Source: Amaurobius ferox (Eukaryota > Arthropoda > Arachnida > Araneae > Amaurobiidae). Taken from it: a stretch of 64,000 bases of DNA. Shown here piece after piece: positions 23,893-35,792 of the stretch. The notes under the pieces were generated by a model. The model was not told the DNA's origin. It did no database searches and was given only the letters and a program-made list of their open reading frames with translations. Both the position numbers and the translations under genes were made by a program. Position 1 is the first letter of the stretch. Every line of letters starts with the position of its first letter. The stretch is from contig OX578144.1 in NCBI GenBank assembly GCA_951213105.1, forward strand, positions 86,565,015 to 86,629,014, written 5' to 3'.

Positions 23893-24230
23893 ATATAAAC
23901 AAGAAGAAAAAATAAGCGAGAACAGGAGTGACCATATGATTTGCATAGAATGGCAGGGGTGGATTGCGACACCCCTTTCCCGCTTAAAGCAGCTTTTACG
24001 ACCCGGGCAACGCTCACGGCACCAATGTAACTCAATGGTCAATCTCCCACATGTGCAAAGACAGAAGCACCCGAACGGACACAAATGCAAAGATGGAACC
24101 AAGCATGGAAGAGATACACCCTACAATCCATCTTGAAAACACAACTTTTTATAAGGGAAAGTCGCACATGCGCGATAAGACTTCATGATGATAGGATCGC
24201 AGATGTGAAAATATATATGATTAAGAATAC
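23890..24230. other. GC-richer non-coding segment next to RT copy 3
   Basis: Begins after (TA)n with 'aagaagaaaaaataagcgagaa', similar to the start of the 24.95-kb palindrome arm (aaaaaagaagg..ttagcgagaa). It also contains 'gcaggggtggattgcgacacccc', again of the same style. Probably the 3' flank or terminal region of the minus-strand RT element. The frames at 23936-24136 and 24085-24279 are not recognised. Confidence 0.3.
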
Positions 24231-24780
24231 TCATTTAGAATCAAACAATGCACAATTTCTTTCTTTGAAAAAGGAATAGTAATAATGTTGTAAAAAATAT
24301 CTAGGGTAATTTCTTTTTAATGCATCATTTATTATTTTATTACATTCATAAATGCAGTCTTTTTTAAAAGTACTGTAGTTTCTGTTTCTTCTGAAGTACC
24401 CGACAATAATATTTCTGAATATATTTTTAGTGAGGTTTGAATTCCAATCAATAACATTATTAATTTTGACATTGTATGAATTACTCTTGTCGTGTATGGT
24501 TGTATAAATTCCATACTGTTGGTGTTTTCTTATTGACAAGTCCAGGAAGTCTGTCGATCCATCCTCATTGATCGGGTTTTCAATTAAGTCTAATTCCCTT
24601 GGGTAGAATGCAAAATCTATGTCAGGGGTGTTTGCATAACCCCCTAATATCACATCGTCAACATAACGGAAATAAGGTATTTCCGATAATATATGGGTTC
24701 CTCTTTCATATTTGGATAGATAAATATCCGCCAATATTGATGAGCATGCACCACCCATGGGTATGCCTTTGACCTGTTTG
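24231..24780 (-). pseudogene. Reverse transcriptase fragment, same family (copy 3)
   Basis: The longest open piece is 175 codons (24758 down to 24231). Just upstream in the same frame lies 'YYKQVKGIPMGGACSSILA', then 'YFRYVDDVIL' (about 24650-24680) and 'DFLDLSI' (about 24540-24560), then a region rich in N, Y and K. The motif set and spacing match copy 1. There is no start codon for a full RT: the N-terminal half is missing, replaced by 15-bp repeats and a (TA)n tract at 24861-24903. The frame itself has no stop, so this is the least decayed copy. No endonuclease domain is visible after it. Confidence 0.55.
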
Positions 24781-24838
24781 TAGTAATGCGTTTGTAGTAA
24801 TGCGTTTGTAGTAATGCGTACTTGTTTGTAGTAATGCG
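24776..24838 (-). repeat. 15-bp tandem repeat at the truncation point of RT copy 3
   Basis: The unit 'gtttgtagtaatgcg' appears about four times, with one unit containing an extra 'tactt'. It is a reiteration of the RT coding sequence at the break, which suggests slippage at the junction with the (TA)n tract. Confidence 0.75.
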
Positions 24839-24855
24839 TCGTGATATACTTATTT

Positions 24856-24860
<5 letters not shown>

Positions 24861-24903
<43 letters not shown>
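24861..24903. repeat. (TA)n microsatellite
   Basis: About 20 TA units between the truncated RT copy 3 and the left arm of the palindrome. Confidence 0.9.
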
Positions 24904-24908
<5 letters not shown>

Positions 24909-25515
24909 TAAAAAGTATAAAAATAATTTTAAAATTTGAAGCTTTTGAAAAAAGAAGGAAGGCTTAGCGAGAATCTTACTTAATGGCGGTAAGGGGTTGT
25001 GACCTTACACCCCAGTTGTCAACAAGCTTGTCATAAATGCCGCGGCATTGCACTCCTGGACGCCAGCCCTGGCTGAAGCCAACCCCCGGAGTGGCAATAA
25101 CAATTATCACAAGACAGTTAAAAAAGAAAAGTCCAATGGTAATATGAAGACCATCACTGGATGAGCAACTAGTCCTTTAGATCACAATGACCTGTATATA
25201 ACTTCGGTCTATAACTAATGACCTGTATATAACTTGGTCCAAAGGAGTTGCTCATCCAGTGATGGTCTTCATATTACCATTGGACTTTTCTTTTTTAACG
25301 GTCTTGTGATAATTGTTATTGTCACTCCGGGGGTTGGTTTCAGCCAGGGCTGGCGTCCAGGAGTGCAATGCCGCGGCATTTATGACAAGCTTGTTGACAA
25401 CTGGGATGTAAGGTCACAACCCCTTACCGCCATTAAGTAAGCTTCTCGCTAAGCCTTCCTTCTTTTTTCAAAATTTTCAAATTTTCAAATTATGTTTATA
25501 CTTTTTATATTTATA
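24901..25515. repeat. Large palindrome with 280-bp arms
   Basis: The left arm (24901-25182) and right arm (25236-25515) are reverse complements with only scattered differences (for example acaccccagttg versus caactgggatgt, and one two-base insertion). The spacer of about 53 bp contains 'aatgacctgtatataactt' twice. The arms are GC-richer than the flanks and hold palindromes such as TGCCGCGGCA. (TA)n tracts lie on both sides (24861-24903 and 25602-25757). It is either a foldback element or two copies of a terminal region of the neighbouring RT element in head-to-head orientation. Confidence 0.85.
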
Positions 25516-25596
25516 TCGTGTATAGTATTTGTAGCTGCTTTGCGCATATATGCTATAACACTTCAATATCTTTAATAACTTCCATTTTCTATCTTA

Positions 25597-27161
<1,565 letters not shown>

Positions 27162-27203
27162 GACCTTTCTTGTAGGTCAGGCGGTCTGGGTCTCAACAAC
27201 AAC
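27162..27203 (+). mobile_element. 5'-truncated SINE copy
   Basis: Only the 3' end of the SINE body (acctttct.gtaggtc.g.cggtctgggtctcaacaacaac) remains. It is flanked by similar sequences 'cattt-agatagag' (about 27149-27162) and 'catt-aggatagag' (about 27203-27214), which look like a target duplication. Severe 5' truncation fits LINE-mediated retroposition. Confidence 0.7.
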
Positions 27204-28080
27204 ATTAGGATAGAGAAATTAAAATGAAAAGAGATTGTGAGTGGAGATCAATCTCAAGTTCAAATATCCATTCGGTACAATAAAATAATTTTTTAGTTTA
27301 AAAAATCGCATTGTTGGCCAATCCTCATGAAACGAAGAAATTCCAATGGAGGTCTCCTATGTTGAATAGTTGGTTATTGAAATACTTTAAGATGGTACAT
27401 ATATTAGGAAAATAATTGTGGCGCAATAAAATCAAAAGAACTTAACGCTGGGATTTTAAATTATTAAATTCTACATAATTGACATGGCCGTAAATTATTA
27501 TATTCATGGCACTCATTAAATTATGCATTGTGCCGCTGACAACCCTCCAATTTTATCTTTAGCGCCATTTCTGTAAAGTAATATTGATTAACATAATACT
27601 ACCCCATTAATATGCACCATTTTAACTGTGACAATAAATCATTTATTAACAACATAGATCATGTAATTACTCAATTGCAACAATTATTCCTCTTCTTCGC
27701 GCCGGGGAGAGACAATGTGAGAGCATTAGTTAAAAATGCCTAAAATATATTTAGAACCTTCCACAATATTTAATGGGAACATACCTTCACTTTCAGCTTT
27801 GGCCATAGACCACAATTCCAATTCTTGCATCAGCATATCGTACTGGCCGTAATTGTACGTGCTTGGTTCCAACTCGTACTGCTAATTGTACTGAAATTGA
27901 TCTAGCCATTATTTTGGAATCTCTACAATACTTACTTAACACTTATTTACTGCAGTTCTCTACTGTGCTGTCTGGTGGAAATACTCGAGACTCGTCATAG
28001 CATTTTGACCTCTTGCTTCGGATTTTACCAACTACTTCATCACTTGTTTCATAACTGCTAGCTCAAATCAACTGATTATT
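27204..28080. other. Unassigned sequence
   Basis: No recognised gene or repeat. Base composition is slightly less AT-rich after 27790. Confidence 0.4.
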
Positions 28081-28094
28081 CTCGTAGAAGTTGT

Positions 28095-28383
28095 TGTTGT
28101 TGTTGAGACCCAGACCGTCCGACCTACCAGAAAGGTGTAAGGTAACCGTTTGGACGGCCGGGAAGTGCCACCCAATTTAGACCGGAACCCAGTGGGGGAG
28201 GCATCCACAGCGACCGTACCCTCCTTCCCCTACCACCAACCTTTCGGAAGGACTTACGGATCCACACCGTACGTTGATCGTACTCCGCGTGAACACGGCG
28301 GCAATTTAGGCTGTGGCTGCAATCGAACCCGGGCCTACCGAGTGCAACTCCAGCGCCGCGCTAACCAATGGGCTACCGCGCCC
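28095..28383 (-). mobile_element. tRNA-headed SINE (complete copy)
   Basis: Flanked by a perfect 14-bp target duplication CTCGTAGAAGTTGT (28081-28094 and 28384-28397). Read on the minus strand, the head has a tRNA-like box A (tagcccattggttagcgcg, about 28377-28358) and box B (gggttcgatt, 28330-28321). These are followed by the body shared with the 19.3-kb SINE and a (CAA)n tail at 28095-28110. The 83-codon plus-strand frame over it is a shadow. Non-coding; transcription would be by RNA polymerase III from the internal boxes (family knowledge). Confidence 0.85.
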
Positions 28384-28454
28384 CTCGTAGAAGTTGTGTA
28401 ATATCACCTCGTAGTTGCCGGTTTTTTTTTTTGCCTGAGGTTTGACACAACCCT

Positions 28455-28495
28455 TTGGTTACCTTTCTGGTTGGTCGGACAGTCTGGGTTTCAAT
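28455..28495 (+). mobile_element. Diverged SINE 3'-end fragment
   Basis: 'ggttacctttctggttggtcgga.agtctgggtttcaa' matches the 3' body of the two complete SINEs with several substitutions and no clear CAA tail. It lies in a GC-richer segment just outside the 28-kb SINE. Confidence 0.65.
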
Positions 28496-28627
28496 GGACG
28501 GTCTTGGTTCTTCGGATGAGTCGGCTGGCCTGGTCTTTCGACAACCCTTTGGTTCTTATTGGTAGCCTTCAGGCCGAAGCTACAAGCACCTTCTCAATTG
28601 GTCAACCTTTTATCCAATGTCATTGCT

Positions 28628-29020
28628 TCACTTTATCCTTAAAGTCATTCGACCCACCTGTCTTGATGCCACTAAATTTATGGTTTCTACTAAACTTTGG
28701 GTCAGCGTGTTGTCAAAACTGGCGTCATTGAGACTGAAAATACTATCTGACGTGTCAGGCACAATAAATAACGTACATATAGCTGTCTCAAAATAAACCG
28801 GCGTGAGATCGATTTCTAGTCTCACACCTCTCCCCGCTGACACAGTAACCGACATATTTTGAATTATCCCTTTAGGGCAGTTGAGCAAGTTCGGCCGGAC
28901 ATATAACATCATGTCACCCGATGGATGGCCCAACCAATATTGGAGGCGGATAATTTCTGGTAGTTTCTTTTCCCCTAGCAAAAGAAGGAGATTGGCTACT
29001 GTGCTAAAAATAGGTAACAA
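28628..29020 (-). CDS. Orphan ORF, 130 codons, unknown function
   Basis: ATG at 29020 down to a stop at 28628. The peptide has normal complexity, with a leucine-rich start (about residues 5-16), a mix of charged and hydrophobic residues, several prolines and W/Y residues, and no repeat bias. It covers a segment (about 28400-29030) whose GC content is above the surrounding average. I recognise no domain. An overlapping 86-codon plus-strand frame is less convincing. It could be a host exon, a fragment of a mobile-element gene or an integrated-virus remnant; nothing visible decides. A repeat (29037 onward) lies directly upstream, so any promoter or upstream exon is not visible. Confidence 0.3.
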   Translation of the reverse strand: MLPIFSTVANLLLLLGEKKLPEIIRLQYWLGHPSGDMMLYVRPNLLNCPKGIIQNMSVTVSAGRGVRLEIDLTPVYFETAICTLFIVPDTSDSIFSLNDASFDNTLTQSLVETINLVASRQVGRMTLRIK

Positions 29021-29036
29021 GAAAGTATTGGTGGGT

Positions 29037-29937
29037 AAAATGACTATTAAGTAAAATAAAACTTATCAAAAAAGATTGCAATTCTATTTATTTGGAGTTG
29101 TAGTCTCCCTGCATTTGATATTGGTTCGATAAAATGACTATTAAGTAAAATAAAACTTATCAAAAAAGATTGCAATTCTATTTATTTAGAGTTGTAGTCT
29201 CCCTGCATTTGACAGGCTTAAACACTAGTAACAGAATTGATTCGTAATAAAAATACATTCCTTAGAATGATACAACTTTTCCAGAAAGTTATATAAAACA
29301 CATATTTATCTATACCACAAACGTATTTCAGACGTGTGTACAGACCGCAATGCCTAAGGTAAGCTGACTATAAATATTCCGAGTTTTAATTTATTAATAT
29401 TTCATCACAACTCAATTGTTAATACCCGCTCTTAATGAACTTAAACATTTTAGAATCTATATAATAATTATCTAATGTGTTTTTTCTTTCCAGAGCCTCC
29501 ATAAATCGCCCGGTGACCTAGAAATCTGAATTTTTATGCATTTATTGTGTTGATCATGGGACAGAATCAAACAGAACCGGGTTTTTGATCCCCCTCTCTC
29601 CCTAGGAAGGTGCAAATGGGGTTCCTTCGAAAAATGTTCTAGATCCTCCAGAGGTCCATGTGCCAAAATGCTTAAAATGCTGTACATACATATAATATCG
29701 ACTATGAGACACAAATTAATTGCGCCAATTTTCGATAAAATGACTATTAAGTAAAATAAAACTTATCAAAAAAGATTGCAATTCTATTTATTTAGAGTTG
29801 TAGTCTCCCTGCATTTGACAGGCTTAAACACTAGTAACAGAATTGATTCGTAATAAAAATACATTCCTTAGAATGATACAACTTTTCCAGAAAGTTATAT
29901 AAAACACATATTTATCTATACCACAAACGTATTTCAA
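29037..29937 (+). repeat. Direct repeats of 206 bp, two full copies and one partial
   Basis: Copies at 29126-29331 and 29732-29937 appear identical base for base over 206 bp. A truncated copy at 29037-29120 has one difference (ttggag versus ttagag). The two full copies start 606 bp apart. Each can be read as starting TGACTATT and ending TATTTCA, an LTR-like TG...CA pattern, but I see no primer site or polypurine tract in the 400 bp between them. It may be a miniature LTR-type element or a recent segmental duplication. Confidence 0.75.
29332..29731 (+). other. Spacer between the 206-bp repeats
   Basis: Non-coding apart from an 80-codon minus-strand frame with no recognised domain. It has splice-like signals: 'atgcctaag' followed by gtaagct (29350-29365), and 'ttttctttccag' ending at 29493. 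Joining these would give only a 14-codon frame, so I do not call a gene. Confidence 0.3.
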
Positions 29938-30645
29938 AGCTTTTTACTGGTTGTATTATTTTAAAATGTCTGTAAAGTATAAACATAATGGTGCATTTTT
30001 CAGTGTTTACATGCACAGCATAAAGCAAGCATTATACCTAATTGATTCCAAAAATATCTTTCATGCCGTTTAAATGGAAAGATATCCTATAAAATAGAGG
30101 CATCTCATTCTAAAACAAATGTTTTTACCTCAAAAATGTTTCTCCAATTTCACTTAAAGTCTCGGGAATATATTCTGCATTCTTATTCTTTACCATTCTG
30201 TCCATTTTGAAAAGAGTGTTTTTCAATACCATGAATAATTCATATTGTATTAGAAACCTCGGATAAATGGCTAAACTAGATAAATGAACGCATAAGAAAA
30301 GCATGTAGCTACAAATTAATTATAATACTATGAAATAAGAACAAATTTCTAAGCAAATAAATATAATCATTGTTTTTAAAAATGTAACTATTTTTTTATG
30401 CATTTTGCATCAGTTAAATTATTTGTTATTAACGAAATTCCTATTAAAAACTAACTTCAGGCCAACAAACTGAATCGTAAAAATCATCGTAAAAATCATC
30501 TAAATTATAAGTAATTGAAATGCGAACTGAAATTTCTAACTGTTTTAATTATAGAACTGCTGTGACTAAAACAGTTAGCGAGACAATTAAATATACAAAA
30601 TCGGGGTAGGCATTTCATGACGACCAATTTTCATTTTGAAAAATT
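29938..30645. other. Unassigned AT-rich sequence
   Basis: No gene or repeat was recognised. Confidence 0.4.
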
Positions 30646-31470
30646 CTTTTGATAGTATTAGAAGAACTTATTTATTTTCTTTTGTTTATACCCAAGTTAG
30701 AGATTCTGTTGCAAAAACTTACAATTTACAGTTTACGGGACTTTTTTTCGAAAACAGAAATATTATGTGAGCAGCAAGCACATGGTTTTCCCAGCAAACT
30801 CACTCAAATTCATTTTACCTATAGTCATTTTATGATTAACAATTCATTAAAGTAAGTTTATTTGCACAAAATAACACGCATAATTAATTAAAATTACACT
30901 GAATTTACACTCTTAATTCAGCTTTCGTTTTCATTTGGTAACTGGACTTATTATCAAAACCGGCGTAGCAAAAATTTGGAAAAAATAAAATATGTCGAAA
31001 ACAGGTAATCCTAGAGTAATGGGATTAGAGTTATTCTTATCATCGGCAAATATTACACGTAAAACAAGCATGTAATTGATGCATTGCAGGATATGGTCTT
31101 CTATTTCAGATTTTGACGATTTCTGAGGGACATTTCGCAAAAAAGCAGATTTTTTTCCGAATAGTACCAAAATCTAATCAGCACCAGGCTTATCCACAAG
31201 TGACTTATCTCCGAAATTTTGTGAAATTCGGTCAATTAGTTTTTGAGCTAACGTGGATACATACATTGAACAGACAGTAACACATACACACACATACACA
31301 CACACACACACACAGCGAGAGAGAGAGAGAGAGAGACGTCACACTAAAAATATTTTTTTTTCTGTTCTAGATGTCCATAAACGTGTAGATCCGTCGAAAA
31401 CTCTAGTTGCGATTTTTGTAACGATTCCAATAATTTTCCTATACATTACCAAGTATACCAGGGAAAGTAA
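30646..31470 (+). mobile_element. Repeat family B, copy B2
   Basis: The first part (30646-30800) matches 33440-33600 (dagttattagaa.aacttatttatt, then a '(t)gtg(g)gcag.a.catg..tttcc' end). The second part (30900-31470) follows the family B order: 'tcatttggtaactgg', 'aaattcggtcaattag', a (CA)n(GA)n tract at 31280-31336, 'gacgtcacactaaaaa', 'gtcgaaaactctagttgcg' and 'gattccaataa', then 'agggaaagtaaaaa'. It is joined directly to the next copy. Non-coding; the 81-codon frame at 31253 runs through the microsatellite. Confidence 0.6.
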
Positions 31471-33412
31471 AAATCTGATGTGTGTGGGTGGCACATGACT
31501 TTCCCTGCAGACTTATATCCACGTTCTCTTTATTTTAATCAAATTTAATTCACTTTTGATTCAATTTTCGTTCTCATTTGGTAACTGGACATATTTTCAA
31601 AGATGGAGAAGATAAAATACGAAAAATCTAAAATATCTCGAGAACGGCTAGTCCTAGTATAATCGGGTTGGTCTTATAATTTTCTTCGTTAAAAATTACG
31701 TATAAAACAAGCATTTAATGGAAATATTTGAACATACGTAGTTTTTTATTCTGTACTTTGGAGATTTCTGCGGACCAATTTGCAAAAAAAAAAAGCAGGT
31801 TATTCTTTTCTGAATCGTACCGAAATCTAATCAACACCAGAGTGACCCAAAAGTGACTTATCTGCCGAATTTTGTGACATTCGGTCTATTAGTTTTTCAG
31901 CTAAAGTTGATACAAGGTTTTGCGGGCCATTTCGCAAAACAAGACGGGTTTTTTTATCCCGAATCGCACCCAAAACTAATCAGCACCAGATTCGCCCACA
32001 ATTGACCTACCTACCAAATTTTATGAAATTCAGTCAGTCAATTTTTTAGTTAGAGTGGATACAAAATCTGCACAGACAGACAGACACACACACAGACACA
32101 CAGACGTCACGCTAAAAATGGTTTTTTCGTATTTTAGAGGTCTCGAAGCGCGTAGATCCGTCAAAAACTCGAGTTGCGATTTCCGGCATGATTCCAATAC
32201 TTTCACTATACATTGCCAAGTATTGCAGGGAAAGTACAAAAACATATATTACTTTCCCTGCAATACATGGTAATGTATAGGGAAAGTATTGGAATCATGC
32301 CGAAAATCGCAACTCGAGTTTTCGACGGATTACACGTTTTGATACATCTAGAATTCGAAAAAACATTTTTAGTGTGACGTCTGTGTGTGTGTGTCTATGT
32401 GTCTGTATGTGTGTCTGTCTATTTGCCTGTGCAATGTATGTATCCACTCTATCTCAAAATGTAATGGACCAAATTTCATAAAATGTGGTAGATAAGTCAC
32501 CTGTGTGTGATCCGGGTGCTGATTAGTTTTTGGTATGTTTCGGGATAAAGCAATCCGCCGTGTTTAGCAAAATTTCTCGCAGAAATTGCCTGTGTGCACT
32601 ATAACTGAAAAACTAATTGATCAAATTTTACAAAATTTGGTAGATAAGTCACTTGTATGTCACACTGGTGCTGATTAGATTTTGATACTATTTGAAAAAG
32701 AAGAGCATGCATTTTCTACGAAATGGCCCTCAAAATTTGTATATATCCACTCCAACTCAACTAATCCACTAAATTTCATAAAGTTTGGTAGATAAGTCAC
32801 TTCTGGAGACACTGGAGCTGATTAGACTTTGGTACGATTCGGGATAAATGGATCTGCCTTTATTGCGAAATGGCCCGCCAAAATTGTATATATCCACTTT
32901 AGCCGACAAACTAATTGATCAAATTACACAAAATTTCGTAGATTAGTCGCTCGTAGGATACTGTGATGCTGGTTAGATTTTGATATGATTCGTAAAAACA
33001 GAATCTGCATTTTTAGCGAAATAATCCGCAAATGTAATATATTCGATATAAAATAAAATACCACATGTGCAAGATAGCGAAACTCTGAAATAAATGAAAT
33101 ATATTAATTAATTACTTGTTCTACATGTAAAATTTGACAACTAAGCGAATAAATCTGACCCCATGACTGTGGGATAAACAGTTTCTGAGGTATTGTAGTT
33201 TTTGGAATTTAAAGGATCTGAAGAATTTAACGCGAAATAAGTTGCCAAACGAAACGAAGATGCAATAAAAATACGAATTGGATATAATATCAGAAAATTA
33301 TCTATATTATTTTCTACAATCAGACTCAATTTAATGCATAATGAAATAGAAAATTACAAAATGAATTTGAATAAGCAGGGAAAGTCATATTCGGCTCACA
33401 TCAGATTCTTTA
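31471..33412. mobile_element. Foldback element, family B (two arms)
   Basis: Left arm about 31471-32235 and right arm about 32250-33412, in opposite orientation around a spacer of roughly 14 bp (caaaaacatat). At the centre 'gtattgcagggaaagta' meets 'tactttccctgcaatac'. The outer ends are 'atctgatgtg..tggcacatgactttcc' and 'gaaagtcatattcggctcacatcagat'. Each arm has a CAGA/CA (or GT) microsatellite near 32077-32105 and 32381-32425. The right arm is longer because the half-unit from 32490 is repeated several times ('aaattt.ataaa.tttggtagataagtcac' at about 32470, 32630, 32775 and 32930). Non-coding. Confidence 0.7.
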
Positions 33413-33578
33413 TATTAACGAGAAAAATATATTATTCAAATATTTATTTTGACACTATTATTTTGATAGTATTAGAATAACTTATTTATTTTTATGCAGT
33501 TTATACCCACATTACGGATTATGTAGCAAAAAAATTACAACTTACAGTTTAGGTGACATTTTTCGGAAGAAAAAATAT

Positions 33579-34337
33579 CTGATGTGGGCAGAACATGACT
33601 TTCCTTATATAATGCAATTATACAGTACTTTTAGAGTAAAAACAAAATAGGTTTTTCTTATAGTAGATACTTAAATTTTTTCCAAGATATTGAATTTTTG
33701 TCAAATAGTCGTTATTTTCATTGATTTAGCAACTTTTTAATCCATTTGGCGAGATTTTCTTTGATTTGGTAAAAATTAAAAAGTCGCCAAGTTGGCGACA
33801 GAGTTGGCGGAGACATAAATTATTCTTATAGCAGATAAATGACTATTGGCGTTCAATTACAAATGTATTACTCAAAGTATCTCATGAATGGAACGAGCAT
33901 ATATATATAGTGAATATAATGTTCTCATGAATGGAACGAGCTAGATCCACAAGAATGATGTCACCTAATTTATCACATGATATTATATATGGAAAGTGAA
34001 CATGTTCCTCAATAGGAATTTTTTATTAATTTTATATAATTTTTTGAAATTTTTTTTAAAAAGTGTGCAATATCGAGAGAGCGCTTCATGTTAAAGTTCT
34101 AAAATTTATGTTAATTTTTTTCTAAAGAAAAATTACATAACAATTGTCTATTTGTGTAACTTTTTTAGCGGTTTTGATTTTTTGATGATTTTTTCGAAAT
34201 TTCACTCTAAAATTTAGGGGTGTTCTGAACATTCGATTGTGTATAAAAACAATAGGCTTACAGTATTCACGGATTGTAATTTTTGTACTAAATTTCGTAC
34301 GAATCGGTCCATTCGTTCGTCAGTTATCGTTTCGACA

Positions 34338-34373
<36 letters not shown>

Positions 34374-34982
34374 GACATCACCTCAAAACGGTTCGATTCC
34401 TGATCAGGGAAGCTTGAAACGTGCTCTGCCGTCGAAAACTCGAATTCGAATTTTCGATTCCGTCACAATACTTATACATCAATGTATTAGGAAAGTAAAA
34501 AGCATTTATTTATACCGACGTGCAAAATATTTTATTCAAATATTTATTTCGACATGTATTATCAGAAAGAATGATTTACATTTCTCACATTTATATTGTA
34601 AATAATCTTGTTGCTCCAACCAGGAATCGAACCATGGATCTGGACAGTCCACACTCTACCGTTCAGCTACTGGGACAGAACCCTAGGGCCTAGGCTAACA
34701 TCATGTTAAATAATGCCTGTACGAGTATTTTTTCCGTGTGGTCTTCGAAAGAGACGAAATATTCCAGAAGAAAGGGAATAGTACAAATTCGCAACAGTAT
34801 AATTGGATTTAGGATTAAGTTCATAGTTTTCAAAATATGTGGCTATAATTTCTATATTACTTTTCTTATATGCGTAATGTATACGGAAAGTATTGTGACT
34901 GGGTCGAAAATTCGAAATCGAGTTTTCGACGGGAGAGCACGTTTCAAGCATCCCTGATCACGAATCGAACATTTTTGAAATG

Positions 34983-35025
<43 letters not shown>

Positions 35026-35792
35026 AGTAAGCCTGTGGAGACGATATCTCACGAACGAATGGAGCGATTCGAATGAAATTTGGTATACAAATCATAATCC
35101 ATGAATGCTGGAAGTCTATTGTTTTCAAACGTAATTGAATGTTCAGAACCCACCTAAATTTTCAAATGATATTTTGAAAAAATCATCAAAAAATCAAAAC
35201 CTTTAATAAAGTTATGCAAGTAAGCATTTCTTATGTAATATTTCCTTAGAAAACAATTGGCATAAACTTTAGAACGCTAGCATGAACCGTTCTTGAGATA
35301 TTGCACATTTTTCAAACAAATTTATCAAAAAATCCCATAAATTAAAAAAAAGTATTTACTGTTGAGAAACATGTTCACTTTTCATATGTAATATCATGCG
35401 ATACATTGGGTGACATCATTCTTGTGGATTGAGCTCGTTCCATTCATGAGAAAAAATACTTTGAGTAATTATTTTGTATTTGAACTCCAATATTCATTTA
35501 TCTGCTATACGAATAACTTATTTCTCCGTCCATAACGCTTCTCGAGAGTTTGAGGACGAAGTTGGCGGAATATCGCTAACTTGGCGACTTTTTTAAATGG
35601 TGCCAATTTAACGAAAATCTCGCCAAATGGATAAAAATGCAGCTAAATCAATGAAAATAACGACTAATTGTCGATAATTCAATATCTTGGAAATAATATA
35701 AATATCTACTATAAGAAAAACCTATCTTTTTTAATGTAAAAGTAGTAAATGCATTGCATTATATAAGGAAAGTCATGTTTTGCCCACATCAG
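33579..35792. mobile_element. Foldback element, family C, copy 1
   Basis: The outer ends 'ctgatgtgggcagaacatga' and its reverse complement (35773-35792) bound two arms of about 0.92 kb (33579-34497 and 34855-35792) with a spacer of about 355 bp. The arms pair through 'ctatagtaag..tttttc'-type, 'tcgccaagttggcgac', 'tcatgaatggaacgagc', 'gaacatgtt', 'ttttgattttttgatgattttt', (CA)n and 'gtcgaaaactcga.ttcga' segments. (CA)n at 34336-34369 is opposite (GT)n at 34984-35024. In the left arm a 42-bp piece including ctcatgaatggaacgagc is duplicated (33881, 33923). A second element copy is at 61258-63371. No coding potential. Transposition would need a transposase in trans. Confidence 0.8.
34617..34686 (-). 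tRNA. tRNA-like sequence, probable pseudogene
   Basis: On the minus strand there is box A-like 'tagctgaacggtagagtg' and box B 'ggttcgattcc'. A 7-bp acceptor-like pairing (gtcccag with ttggagc) has one mismatch and wobble pairs. The anticodon arm is imperfect: the loop TGTCCAG has G where U33 is expected, and the variable region is too short. It lies in the spacer of the foldback element at 33.6-35.8 kb. It is most likely a tRNA relic or SINE head, not a working tRNA. Confidence 0.35.

Noticed and set aside
28150..28401. 83-codon plus-strand ORF
   Set aside because: Complement of the tRNA-headed SINE with a perfect target duplication.
29350..29530. Two-exon mini-gene using the gtaagc donor and ttccag acceptor
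   Set aside because: The joined frame is only 14 codons and no homologue is recognisable; the signals can occur by chance in AT-rich DNA.
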